Assembly (NCBI GenBank): GCA_015179125.1 | Contig: WHVA01000101.1 | Coordinates: forward strand, 186,001 to 250,000 | Source: Gautieria morchelliformis | Taxonomy: Eukaryota > Basidiomycota > Agaricomycetes > Gomphales > Gomphaceae | DNA: 64,000 bases | Direction: 5' to 3' | Shown: in pieces, positions 33,075-44,716 of the stretch | How the letters are laid out: each line of letters starts with the position of its first letter | Position numbering within the stretch: position 1 is the first letter of the stretch | The notes under the pieces: generated by a model | Database searches by the model: none | The model's input: the letters and a program-made list of their open reading frames with translations, nothing else | What the model was told of the DNA's origin: nothing | Made by a program: the position numbers and the translations under genes

Positions 33075-34144
33075 TTTTAGATTAAGATATCAATTAGTGC
33101 CTTTAACAAGTGGAATTCTATTGCTCAGTGATTGAAACCACTGTGTTCGTCCTTCTTCTGTGCGCTGACTAAGCCTTTCGAGGCGCGTCCAGCACTGATG
33201 AATGAGGGTCACGTGACCGCATCGACAGAAGAACGGCATTGATCCAAGGATAGTCAAATCAAAAGCGTTCGCTTTTAAGGTAGTATAGAGTAAACAGTGA
33301 TAGTAGACTCTCAACGAAGATTTGGAATAAACTATCAAGATCTGAGCTCTGTAGCTATCAAACAAGACTACAGCAATTTCAGGAGGCAGAATAATCGATT
33401 CTGGATGATCTCATTCATACATGTGTACTAGCTATTTATACTATATTGATAGTAACTACTAGTGTTCAAGATATTGGATGGATGGGTCGAAAAACTACTT
33501 TGTAACTAAGGGGTGACTAATTTATAGTCATAAGGTCATGGGGTGATGGGGATGGTGTTAGGATTGTCTGGGCCTTGAAATAGGGATCTGTACCTAGTAT
33601 ACAAAGCCCCTGTCCACATGATGTTAAGATAGTAATCAGTCAGACGTGTCATGATATTAGAATAGAAAAATGGATCTGAGTCTACCCTGCCCAGCACATA
33701 TGCTGGTCTTGGAGATGGGGCCGCTGTCTCTGTGCCCTTTCTGTGGGGCAGCTGATTGAATATGTATACTGCAGGTGACTTTCTCAGGTCGCTCCACAGT
33801 ATCTCATACCCCTGCGCAGTCTATTATTTTCTGCGGCGTTTGGTGCCCGCACCCCTTGGTGCCTATGGCCTGGCGCCTGTCGACGTCATGGCCGATGCCA
33901 TCACTCGATAGGCGCGCCGTCCCTGATCGACCGCACGTGGTCGATGGTTGAGCTCCTGTATATTACCCGATCTATGAGTAATATAGCATATCATAAATTC
34001 GTGTGATCGTCGTCTGCGCCGACGTCTGTCATGAATATAATTTCTGTTTCTTTTTGATTTTTCTTTTGTTTTTCTGTCTTTCTTTATTAGTTTCTTTTTA
34101 TATATAAATGATTTGAAGTAAGAATAATTGCGTTTATCATAACA
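33075..34144 (-). repeat. C3: LTR-like repeat (1070 bp)
   Basis: On minus, TGTTATGATAAACGC...TTAATCTAAAA. It carries GGTCACGTGACC (33207-33218). In minus orientation its flanks are AAAAT (outer) and GTCCA (inner), the complements needed by C2. It inserted within an intron of the recombinase gene, a few bases after the donor at 34159. Confidence 0.9.
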
Positions 34145-35056
34145 ATTTTCAATGCATACCCCATCTCACCAATCTTTGTAGGGATGCTATGACGAGCCAG
34201 GTGCTGCTTCTTATCCGATCTGATACTAGTCTCTGCCAAAAATGTTGTATACATGCTGAGCATACCACCTTTCTTGAGAGGTTTCTCAACTGTCCGTCCG
34301 AACATGAGCCGATGCTGAGTTTGTTCGATCAGCTCATGCTGGTGCATCTGTAGTCTTAGTCATGAATACCTTTCGCCATGTTGATGGATGAGTCCATTCC
34401 CAATCCGGAAGCTTCTCAAGGAGGCACTGATCATCAAATATATAGTGGAGCATTAATGCCAGGCTAGAGATCGGACATCGGAGCAGTTCACAATGTGGTA
34501 GCACAAAATTATAGTCGGGTTCTTGTTTCTAGTGCGTTATATGTAAGAGTCAGTTCTGTATATCGAAATAAAGCTTACTCCTGGTTTCTTGACCTTACTT
34601 TCATAATACAGTGATAGCACACCAAAATGCCACTTCCCTGTCCCACTTTGTCGACCGTCAGGCGTTAAGTAGTCTGGAATATGAATTTGATGTGGTTGTA
34701 GACATGAAAGGGGCAGGTTAATAAGCTCATCACCACCGATTATAGTGGTGCATTGCCAGTTCCGTGAGAAATGAGATTTAATGATTGACGGCACTAGAAG
34801 TTGCATGAGTTGATCGCGCAGTTGGCTAGGGTGAACACGATGATAACTTACTCTGGTTAAGATGGAAGATAGCACGCTCAATTTCTTGAAATTATATGGG
34901 AAACAAGGAATAATACAGGATTGTATTCTTGGCAACATCGAAATCATCGTCCCTGGCGTTCACACTTAAATTGTTTATGCATGAAAATGAATCAGAGGAC
35001 TCACTCCATTTGCTGGCGCTGGGCTTCAACCATAATGGATTTAAAAAAATCCTTGG

Positions 35057-35450
35057 CACTGGAGGCATATAAAAATTTTCTGGTCTGAAAAACTGTTCAA
35101 AAACTGTAAAGATATTCCAAAATTTTTTAGCGTTTTTAATGTAAAAAAAACTTTAACAAAATTTTGTGTTTTTGTTAGAATCTGTTGAGCAAGAAAACTG
35201 TAAAAAAGTTTAAAGTTTTTTGCAGGGTTTGTAATGTGTTTTTTCTAAGTTTCTTTGTGAAATCACAAAGAAACTCATAAAAAACCCTGCAAAAAACTTT
35301 CAATCTTTTTACAGTTTTCTTGCTTGATAAATTCTAATAAAAACACAAAATTTTATTATAGTTTTTTCACATAAAAAAAACACTAAAAATATTTGGAAAC
35401 AGTTTTTTGAACAGTTTTTCAGACCAGAAATTTTTTATGTGCCTCCAGTG
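35057..35450. mobile_element. Foldback MITE (394 bp)
   Basis: Two arms of roughly 190 bp form a long imperfect palindrome with termini CACTGGAGGC / GCCTCCAGTG, very AT-rich. Flanked by TGG (35054-35056, 35451-35453), a 3-bp duplication. It lies in an exon of the recombinase relic, and removing it restores the frame (…HTSC-T-KDFFKS…). No coding capacity; the superfamily is not assigned. Confidence 0.8.
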
Positions 35451-36715
35451 TGGTGCATGAGGTATGTGCAGGCCGACTCTGGGTTGCTGTCGGGTTACTT
35501 TCCTCTTGGCACTGACGGACACGGCCAAGCATCACCATTATTTTCTTTAACAAGGACTGCAACAGGGTTTCTGATAAACTTACAATACAAAGATCAATAG
35601 GAATTGTACATACCACTGATAACCGTCGAGTCAAGGCCAACATCTTTCCATTTGGAGCAAACATCTTACGAGTTGCAGCATATTTCAGATACTCAATCAT
35701 ATGGTGCACGTTGATAATATCGTCAGGTAACACACCAGCAGCCAGCTGATGTCCCAACCAACGCTGGATTAATAAACACGTCAATTGTCAAATGCTAAAC
35801 CGAAACATAATAAATAAAATCCCCTACCTTCCACAGTGAGAGCACACTTTTTTCGGTCTTCCTTGCACTATCTCTTCGACATTCAAGAATATATTTGTCA
35901 ACCTGGGAAAGAATCCATTTATTTCAGAGATTAGTTAGATAAACAACAAATTATATACGTACCCAAGCAAAAGTATCAGCCACTTTACTGGCCATAACAC
36001 AATCCATCTTGACCGCCGTCGCCATCGTCACCACCTCATCACTAGAACCATCGTCCTCATCCTCACTGTCATCTGGCCCATGGCAATTATTTTCCACTGA
36101 AGAGAATTTATTCAAACCACTGAGAAAGCTTTGACAAGCTCCTCGACCTCTTTCTGCATGGTTGAGTTGACTATGAGATAATTGAGCTCAGCATCGTCCG
36201 CCTCATCTACTGCATGCCCTTCTTCACGAACAATGTCGATCCTTGTGTAAGTCCAGGTGAGTGTGCATCCCACTCCGCTAGATCAATAACTTAACTGCAT
36301 TTTGCGACCCTCCACCGCTTCATGCTCCTGCAGCCGCAAGACAAGATTGGCTTTTCCACCCATGGGCAACCCCTTGCTTTTACACTCTGACTTCAGGTCC
36401 GCAACATGGCTATTAGGATATCTAAGTGCTAGCGAGCGGTTGAGATGAGCATGACTTACCTGTTGCTCCTAGCCTTCTGCTGTCATGCACTGGCCGTGTG
36501 ACTTGTTGTAGTAACCTCTGAAACTTCTGTCAGTTTGATATGTCACATTTTAGATGTAGAGGGACATACGTAGACATACAGTTTCGGTAACTCTTCATTC
36601 ACGTCTGCTGGCTGGCTCCTTTAGAGTCAGATTTTCCTATCAAACACCGGATTTCATCAAGAGAGGCTGTGACAAAGATATGATTAGTTTCTGTCCACTG
36701 TTCTGTGAGATAGTG

Positions 36716-37194
36716 TGTTGGGTGCATATATGCTCCTGCACCAAATCCAAGCATAATACATTCAAATCTTCGTATGGTGCTCCAATTATTTCTCATTTTG
36801 TTCTCCTGCTATGCATCCCCTTTCATGATTGTTTTTCGAAATTTTTGAGTCACTCCTTAATTCTCTATTTCATTCTGTTTTCATAGGCGGCTCTGCCCAG
36901 CGGAGTTTGAAATGACTTCGACGCGCGAGCCCATGGGCGCTAAAGGGCCGGCTCGAGGTATATGCGGTTTCAGACACATTTCCGCCCCTCTTTCAGTGAC
37001 AACAAATTCACTGAAAGAGGCGAGTAGTTACTATTATTTTTCTACATCATGTTGACCCAAAATCATGTAGTGAATTTAATTCTAGGTATTGTATCAATAT
37101 ATCAGTGACAACAAATTCACTGAAAGAGTGAATTTAATTCTAGCTCTCTAAAACCTCCAATGAACCTTCCCTGCCATAACCCTGAGTTGCTACA
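36716..37194 (+). repeat. E1 5' LTR (479 bp)
   Basis: TGTTGGGTGC...GTTGCTACA. The family hairpin is present as CCTCTTTCAGTGA (36987-36999) with TCACTGAAAGAGG (37008-37020): one C-G pair of the other copies is replaced by T-A on both arms. Confidence 0.9.
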
Positions 37195-37200
37195 AGGGTT

Positions 37201-40200
37201 ATGGGCCCCGCAGACAGTTCACAGAAGCTCTTGGGTGTTGAGAAGCTTGCTACAGATGGAAGTAATTGGCCATTGTGGCAAGCCACTCTCACAAGCTATT
37301 TTGAGTCCAAAAATCTACTCAAGCATGTAGAAGGGAGAGTCACTCGACCTCCTGATCCTCCAGTCATGCCCCCAGGCCATATTCTTACAGAAGCTGAGGA
37401 AACTGAGATGGACAAGGCTGAGGAAAAGCTGGAGAGATATCTTGCTAGAGAAGGACAAGCCAAGACCCAAATCATTGTCTCAGTGTCAGAGTCACTAGCT
37501 CTGATGCTACAGAAACAAAAGACAGCAAAAGAGACTGGGGATGCACTGGTCAATGAAATGACCAAAAAGCCCAAGATGGTCCTCACCAACCTACAGAGAC
37601 AGCTTTGCTGTATGAGGTGTCCTGAGGATGGCGATTTGAGAGATCACTTGGATAAGGCCCAAGACCTCTATGCTCATCTCAATGAGATGGGAGCCCGAAT
37701 TTCTGAAGGAGAGTTCACGGATATTATCCTTGCGTCACTACCACCCTCCTATGAGGCAGTCATGAATGCCCTTACCACGTCGCTTGAAGAATGCAGAAAG
37801 CCATTAGTGCCTGATATCATTAGAGTGCTAAAGGCCCAATACGACAGGAGGAATACCCTCAATATTTTGCAAGAAGAGCAGGCATTTATTGGTTCATCTA
37901 CAAAGGGGCAGAAGGGCTGGAAAGACCTGAAGGTGCATACATGCACTAATTGCCACAAGCATGGACATACTATTGAGAGTTGCTGGGCTAAAGGAGGTGG
38001 TAACGAAGGCCAGGGGCCACGTCAGAAAAAGAGAGCTAAAGCCAAGAAGAAGAAGGGTAAAGCGAAAGCCAATGTTGCCAAAGAAGTGTCTTCTGAGGAG
38101 GATGAGAGTGGTAGTCCAGCCGCTTTCGCCAATTTCAACTGCTCCAATTTGAGTAGTCTATCCTTGGACACTGTTTTTATCCTTGACACTGGAATGACCG
38201 TGCATATGACCGCTCACAAGAATTTATTGAGGGATTACAGTCCATTCTCACAGCCGCGCACAATTCGTGCAGCCAACAAAGGCACTTTTGATGCCTTCGG
38301 TTCAGGCTCACTCGTGCTATCTAATAAAGTTGGAGATAAGACTGTGAACATTACATTGAAGGATACGTTCTACGCGCCCAAAATGGCTGTCACCCTGATC
38401 TCAATCGGCCAGTGCGATGATGCAGGCTATAACACTCAAATAGCTGATCAGAAATGCACAATATCCAATCGGCCAAGATATTGATGCAAGCACTGAAGCT
38501 GAATGGCTTATATCAATTTGACTTGCAAAACTCAAGTGCTGAGGCGCATATATGCGCATCAGCCATGGAGATACATCAAAAAATGGGTCATATTTCACAA
38601 AAGTCCCTACAGTACTTGCTCAACCGTGGCATGATATTAGGCATTGAATTGAGCTCAAAAGGCGACAAAGTTGTCTGCGACGCATGCATTCAAGCAAAGA
38701 TTGCACGTAAATCTCTTCCTCAGGAGCCCAGAAGCTGATCATCAAAATTCGGCGACAGGATTTATTCTGATGTCTGGGGACCTGCGAGACACTCCACAAT
38801 TGACAAGAAATCTTATTATGTGTCTTTCATCGACGACTACTCAAGGGAATCGGTTATTTATTTGATGGCAAACAAATCGGAGACATTTTCAAAATACAAG
38901 CTCTATGAAGCTCTGATGCTTCGGCAGAGGAATGTGCACATTAGAGCACTTGTTTCCGACAGAGGGGGAGAATATACAAGCTCTAAATTCGAACGGCATT
39001 TGGCCAAGCAAGGCACAAAGCATCGGTTGACTGTGCAGGACACCCCAGAATCGAATGGTGTTGCGGAACGTCTAAACCGAACTCTGGTAGAGAGAGCTCG
39101 TGCCATGCTATTGGAATCAAGTCTTCCTAAGACTCTATGGGGCTATGCAATTTTGCACGCCAATTATCTTAGGAATAGGACACATACAAGAGCCTTGCCA
39201 GACAAAACCCCTTTCGAGATGATTCATCATGAAAAACCGAACCTGAAAGACATACATGCGTGGGGGATTGAAGTCTGCGCTAAAATCAAGGAAAGAGACA
39301 AGTTTGCAGCCCATGCCAAAAGGGCTTGGTGGATAGGAATCTCTGGACAGAGCCACGGCCACTACATTTACTGGCCAGACTCTCAGAAGGTTTCTGTTGA
39401 ATGGAACATTATATTTGACTCAGAAATGAAAGGGGGCAATGCTCCAATCATTTCTATTGATGAGTCACAGCTACCTACATCCAGAAAAACTATACAGACC
39501 ATTCTGGCACCAGCGCCAATGCCTACTCGCTTATTCAGCGAAGAGGCGAAGATTGAAGAAATTGATGATAATGAGCCAGAGGAATGTCTCGAAGAGCTGC
39601 AACCTAGTCAGACTGTTGGTGCTAGACCTAGAGAAGCTGCTCCAATAAGGAGAAGCAAGAGAATCCATCAGCAGCAAGTGCAGTTGGCCCCAAGTGGTCC
39701 CGTAACAAGGTCCCAAGCTAGGAGACATGCTGGTGGAGATATAACTACACTGGCTTATGAGGATATTGAGGACCATCAAGAGAAATTATTCGAACAAGAT
39801 TCATCCTCTGAAACTGACGGCATCAACAATCATAATCTTGCCATCAGTACGCTTTCGACCTCCGATAAAAATGACGATAAAACACTGCTGGATTTAAGTC
39901 AGACTGAATCTAGCAATGCAGATGAGGCCCTAAATGATCCTACATGGGAAGCATCAATGGATAAAGAGTACAAAGTATTAATCGACAAAGGTGTATGGGA
40001 AGTGGGTAAACCACCTCCTGGGGCAAATATTGTTGGAAATCGATGGGTATTCCTCTGGAAACGCAACCCAGAAGATAAACCCATTACACTGAGATCGAGA
40101 ATGGTTGCCCAAGGCTTCACACAAAGTTTTGGAGTTGACTATAATGAAACGTATTCACCTGTTGCTCGACTGGCTTCCTTGCGGGTTATATGCACCATTG

Positions 40201-41909
40201 CTGCTAGGAATAACTGGCCTATTCATCAAATGGACATGGACAGTGCGTATTTGAATGCTACATTTCCAGAACCTATTTACATGAGGCAGCCGTATGGATA
40301 CGAGACCAGAGAAAAAGATGATGTCCTCCTGCTGAAGAAAGCACTTTATGGCCTCAAACAGTCTGGAAGGGAATGGTACAAACGTCTGAGTAGTGAATTC
40401 CTCAAGTTAGGATTTACTAAATCACCTTTGGACGGAGCTGTATTTTACAGACGTGGACCGAGAGGACATGCAATTATTGCAACAGCAGTGGACGACCTCA
40501 CTATCACAGCTGAGAGTCAACCAATCCTCGATGGGGTAAAGCATGACCTTGCCCAGATCTTCAGCATGAAAGATCTAGGTGAGATTCACTGGCTTTTGAA
40601 CCTCAAAATCGAAAGAGATTGGAACAACAAATCGATTGCAATATCACAAGCCGCATACATCCAGAAAATCATCAAAAAATTCAATCTTGATGATGCAAAA
40701 ACATTTTCCATGCCTCTCGACCCAGCCGTTAAATTATCCAAAGACCAGTGCCCTTTGACAGATGAAGAGAAGAAAAAGATGTCTCAAGTTCCATACAGGC
40801 AGGCGATCGGCTCACTGATGTGGGCAGCAGTAGCGACCCGACCCGACATTGCATTCGCAGTGTCATTACTCTCACAATTCCTCGAAAATCCAGGTGTCAT
40901 TCATTGGACTGCAGTTAAACGTGTCATCAAATATTTGAAAGGCACGATTGACTACAAGTTGACGCTTGGGAAAAATCGAGATGGTCTCATTGTGTAAAGA
41001 AGTGGATTCAGAGGGGGGGGGTCCACAAGACCCCACTATATAGTAGTGCGTGGGAACCGCTGGTGGCTCCCCAGCTTGATCGCATCTTACTCTTACCTGT
41101 CACTACGTAGCATTCAGAATACCACTCATTGGTCAAGTTCTGTAGTGCCCTTGTGATACAAGGTCCTTGTTAGGAAACCAGACTGTACAGTACCCATTGA
41201 CCCACGCACCCTTCTCTGTCCCTCTAGTCACTTACCACTCCTTCCCCTCCACGAGCTTCCACCATCCAGCGAGCCAAACGAATTCACCGAGGCGCGTACG
41301 CGCGCACCGAGTCGAGTCGAGTCGAGTCGAGCGGGGTCGAGGAGCCACGCGATCTCACGGGCTCACAACACCGCACACACATCGCGGATCAACCGGACGA
41401 TCGAGTCCTATGTTTCTCCCCTTTTCCCCTTCTCCTGTCTCGACCCTGTCCCATTTCGTGATCACACTATGTTGCTCCACAAAATGTACATGTAGGTAGT
41501 TCCATTTTCCTGATCTACCCCACAGACGCTCCACACCCATCTCCAACCCTCGGCCCCCCTCCTTCTGACCTTCCTCTCGCCCATGCCCCCTCAATTTCTC
41601 CATTAGTTACCTTGGATACGTTTGTATAAAAGACTGAACGATGCTCTCAATTAAAATCACCAATTCTACTGGTCACTATTCCTGCGCTCGAGTTCTAAGC
41701 GCATCGAGTCCCCGCCGAAATATTCCGGGCCACTCCAGACCCCGATTCCTTAAAGCTACATTTAGTAGCACATCCTATAGTTACCTAGTATTCTTTAGAG
41801 TCCTAAGATCAACATCCTTTACACATTGGGTATTCAGATGCGGATTGGGCTTCGCAAGAGCACAGGCGTTTGTACTCAGCTTATATCTTCCAGATTGATG
41901 GAGGGACAG
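37201..41909 (+). pseudogene. E1 copia polyprotein, broken
   Basis: Gag with the copia-type N-terminus (KLATDGSNWPLWQATL) and knuckle C-x2-C-x4-H-x4-C (CTNCHKHGHTIESC, near 37950), protease VFILDTG (38175), integrase (SDVWGP, FIDDYSRES, NGVAERLNR), RT (VDDL near 40490; GLKQSGREWY) and the start of RNase H (YSDADW, 41833). The frame breaks at 38484 (indel against E2), a TGA at 38736-38738 stands where E2 has CGA, and LTR G interrupts RT/RNase H at 40993. Confidence 0.9.
40993..41823 (+). repeat. G: solo LTR (831 bp) in E1
   Basis: TGTAAAGAAGTGG...CATCCTTTACA with duplication CATTG (40988-40992, 41824-41828). TATAAAA at about 41625. A short (GAGTC)n run lies near 41311-41340. The segment 41029-41165 is clearly related to the D LTR (GCGTGGGAACCG, CATTGGTCAAGTTCTG), while the remainder is not. 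Confidence 0.9.
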
Positions 41910-42336
41910 TGTCAGGGGACACCCTGTTTTCCATTTCCAGTTCCGACACCACACCCAGTTCCGACTCCATTTCCGACTCCGCTTCCGGTTCTGATTCCAT
42001 CTCTGCCTCCGCTTTCGGAAATGATTCCGCTTCTGGGAGAACTTCCACCAGTTCTGTTCGCCTCGCCAGTTCCACTCCAATTTCCGACTTCCCCTCTCGG
42101 AACAGTGTTGGAAATCAAGCGACTCGCGTAATAGGTGGCATCAAGGCTCGATCAAGGGTCAGGGTGGTCAGGGAGATGCAGGGTTGATGGCGGGTGCCAA
42201 GTGTTGTCCCTGGCTGCGCAGCGTAGTATAATACGGGCTCGCTGACATTGGGGGTCCTTAGGCTTTTCTCTTTGGATTTCCCCTTGTCAGTTGTGTGGTA
42301 GTGTGATCTCCACAACCAGCCAGGGTTGCCCTTACA
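41910..42336 (+). repeat. F 5' LTR (427 bp)
   Basis: TGTCAGGGGACACCC...GGTTGCCCTTACA, matching the solo copy 28797-29260 but about 37 bp shorter. Confidence 0.85.
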
Positions 42337-44365
42337 GCAGAAAAGTCTCTCCCCTAGAGGACCGGCGGTCGTTCTGCACGTTGCATTCGCCATAGGTGCG
42401 TTCGGAATCAGAGACAGCGACTCGGAGATCGCGACCTCTTCCGCACACACAGCGTACGACAGCCCCTCTTCTTACGTCGAGCTCCCAACCCCAGAAATCC
42501 CGTCCCATATTTCTCCTTCCGACATGGATCCGGACGATCGTCTTCGGAATATGGAGGAGGAACTGACGCGGAACTGGATGAAGACCGACGTGATTGAAAC
42601 AGCCTTACAAGCGATTTTGGCTAAGTTAGATATTCCACAAAGTGGTGGAAATGAAATGCTGGACGATCCGGATTTTTGAAAAGCTGAAGTAGCGGAAGAG
42701 AGGGTCTCCGCGAAGTTAGCAAAGGTCAAACCCGCAAGTCCGGCGGACTTTGACTGAGATCGGGAGAAGGGATGCGCATTCTTCAACACATGCAGCATCT
42801 ACTTCACAATTGTCGGAGACCTCTTTCCGAACGACCAGGCTCGGATTCACTGGGCATTGTCCTTTTTCAAGTTGGACCGCGCAGCCCGTTTTGCAAACAA
42901 GGTGATCCGACATGAAGCAAAGGGCAAGGGGAACTACTTCCGGGACTGGGACGCCTTTGAGAAAACATTTTCCAACCAGTTCTGCCCAAAAAACGAGCAG
43001 CTCACAGCCCTTACGAAGCTCGAGGGGACCAGCTGGTACCAGGCCAAGGATCCGATCGATGACTACATCGATCGCTTCCAGGAGCTCATCGACCTTGCGG
43101 AGTATGACGATGACAAGACAATCATCATCAAATTCCAACGAGGACTTGATCCGACACTCCAGAACCAAGTCGCGCTGCTTGGGGATGGAGCTCCGGATTT
43201 TGATGACCCGGAAGGGTGGTACCAAGCTGTGCAGAGGGTGTCCCAGAACAGGGAAGCAAATGAGGCCTTCGTGGAGACAAGCTGGAACATGACATGCAGT
43301 TCCACTCGTCCTACTCCACCTGTGCCAAAACCCGGAAGCGCATTCATTCCCACCTGGAAAATATTTCCGACGCTTGCTCCGCCTGCTCCTATTAGGAACC
43401 ATAGCCCTCCTCCCTCGAAGAGTGGCCCTGCCCCGATGGATGTTGACCACATGCGCGGAAAAGGCCGCGGAACTATCACCTGCTTCCGATGTCGACAACC
43501 AGGCCACTATGCTTGCGAGTGCCCCCAAGCCTTTGATATCCGGCTTATGACCACAGAGGAGAAACTCGAGCTCCTTCCAGAGTTCCTCGCACTTGCAGAC
43601 ATAAGCAGAGTGCCCTCTGCGGAAGAGGTTTCCAAAAATGCGGAACATGATCCACTGGAAGTGGAGGATGCGTCGGATTTTTGTGACACGCAGCGGGTGA
43701 GATGTGTGCCCCTGCTGCCTGTACATAACCGGTTTGCCTGTCTTGAAGTAGAGAATGAAAAGCCCCCACTCCCCTCACTTCGTACAGACCCACCGGATAA
43801 AGTCACACAAAAACCAAATCCGACACCCCGTCCATCCCGCATCTGCCCTTGGGAGAAACGCCTTCCGAAGCGCTATGTTGTCGCTGCCACCCCTGGCCCC
43901 AAGTCACTAGTCATTAAGGTGGAGATCCAGACGACGGATACGGCGGAAGTCAAATCCGGACCCGCCCTTGTCGATTGCGGGGCCACTGGTCAGTTTATAG
44001 ACCGGGACTATGTGGAACGGAACCGACTGACCACACGGAAGTTGCAACGTGCAATCCCGGTGTTCAATGTGGATGGAAGCCCCAATGAGGCAGGGTCCAT
44101 CACAGAGATAGTAGACACAATTCTCCGCTACGATGGGCACTCAGAACGCACTTCCTTTGCAGTCACCAGCCTGGGGAAGCAAGACATCATCCTTGGGTTT
44201 ACCTGGCTTCAGGAGCACAACCTGGAGATCAATTGGCAGACTCGGAAGGTACTGATGAGTCGATGTCCAGCCAAGTGTGACATGTGCCGGTCGGAAGTGC
44301 GGAAGGAACGCCAGGAGCAGCGGAAGACCGAACGGCTCATACAGACATGTCGTTCTGGCCCCCAT
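41910..44365 (+). mobile_element. F: 5' half of a gypsy element
   Basis: 5' LTR followed by gag and protease, then cut by the D3 LTR at 44366. The left flank is GACAG within E1 RNase H. RT, integrase and 3' LTR are not in the window and may lie beyond D3. Confidence 0.8.
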
Positions 44366-44374
44366 TGTAAATAA
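42524..44374 (+). pseudogene. F gag-protease
   Basis: Starts MDPDDRLRNMEEEL. Two in-frame TGA codons (42677-42679 and near 42755) interrupt an otherwise open frame. Gag core (42840-43270; HWALSFFKLDRAA, YFRDWDAFEKTF, DYIDRFQELI), knuckle C-x2-C-x4-H-x4-C (CFRCRQPGHYACEC, near 43480) and aspartic protease LVDCGATGQFIDRDYV (near 43970). The last residues are read from the D3 LTR, so the true C-terminus and pol are lost. Confidence 0.85.
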
Positions 44375-44578
44375 CCCGTGTATCTACATGTACATTAGTT
44401 ATTACATAATCCCAGTGGGCCCCTTAGGGACCCACTGTATAGTTTATGCGTGGGAACCGGCTAGCGGTCCCCATCGCATCTTACCCTTACACTGTCACTA
44501 CGTAGCATCAGAATACCACACATTGGTCAAGTTCTGTCGTGCTCTTGTGACTTGAGGTTTAAGATAGATATCTTTACA
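44366..44578 (+). repeat. D3 5' LTR (213 bp)
   Basis: TGTAAATAACCC...GATATCTTTACA, paired with the D1 LTR 13544-13757. The five bases before it are CCCAT; the matching 3' copy is not found. Confidence 0.85.
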
Positions 44579-44716
44579 CCTTTTTGAACTATCCTGCGGT
44601 TGATCGCCATGCGACCAACTGATAGTGGATTCGAAGCAATCTTGAAAAAGATCGCTGCGTCGACGACTAAACATTGTTGAGACCCTCCAGTAGACCCTCT
44701 ACTGTCGGCTGCGAGC

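Larger units (their letters stand above)
30144..36715 (-). pseudogene. Relic of a Crypton-like tyrosine recombinase gene (SAP-like, Ndc10-like, GCR1_C-like)
   Basis: Minus-strand multi-exon gene broken by five insertions. N-terminal SAP-like helix pair at about 36300-36400 (DLKSECKSKGLP, ANLVLRLQEHE). Then an acidic tract, exons around introns 35903-35962 (60 nt) and 35764-35827 (64 nt), the recombinase core (LLRCPISSLALMLHYIF near 34430, joined across intron 34529-34578), the HxxR motif HLAR (34192-34203), and, on an inverted piece, GHW plus the candidate nucleophile Tyr (32719-32721). The C-terminal part at 30144-30709 and 31246-about 31310 resembles GCR1_C (WRVWTEG, VERQWG, EIEQGKSSTEAIATLD), with intron 30381-30477 (97 nt). 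Frameshifts and a stop at the end of the NLLELLV segment show decay. Cryptons join such a recombinase to a GCR1_C DNA-binding region; the assignment rests on motifs only. Confidence 0.6.
36716..41909 (+). mobile_element. E1: decayed Ty1/copia element
   Basis: 5' LTR 36716-37194, polyprotein remnants 37201-40992 and 41829-41909, interrupted by LTR G (40993-41823) and cut off at 41910 by element F. It closely resembles intact E2. No 3' LTR of this copy is in the window. Its 5' end sits against the N-terminal part of the recombinase relic. Confidence 0.85.
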
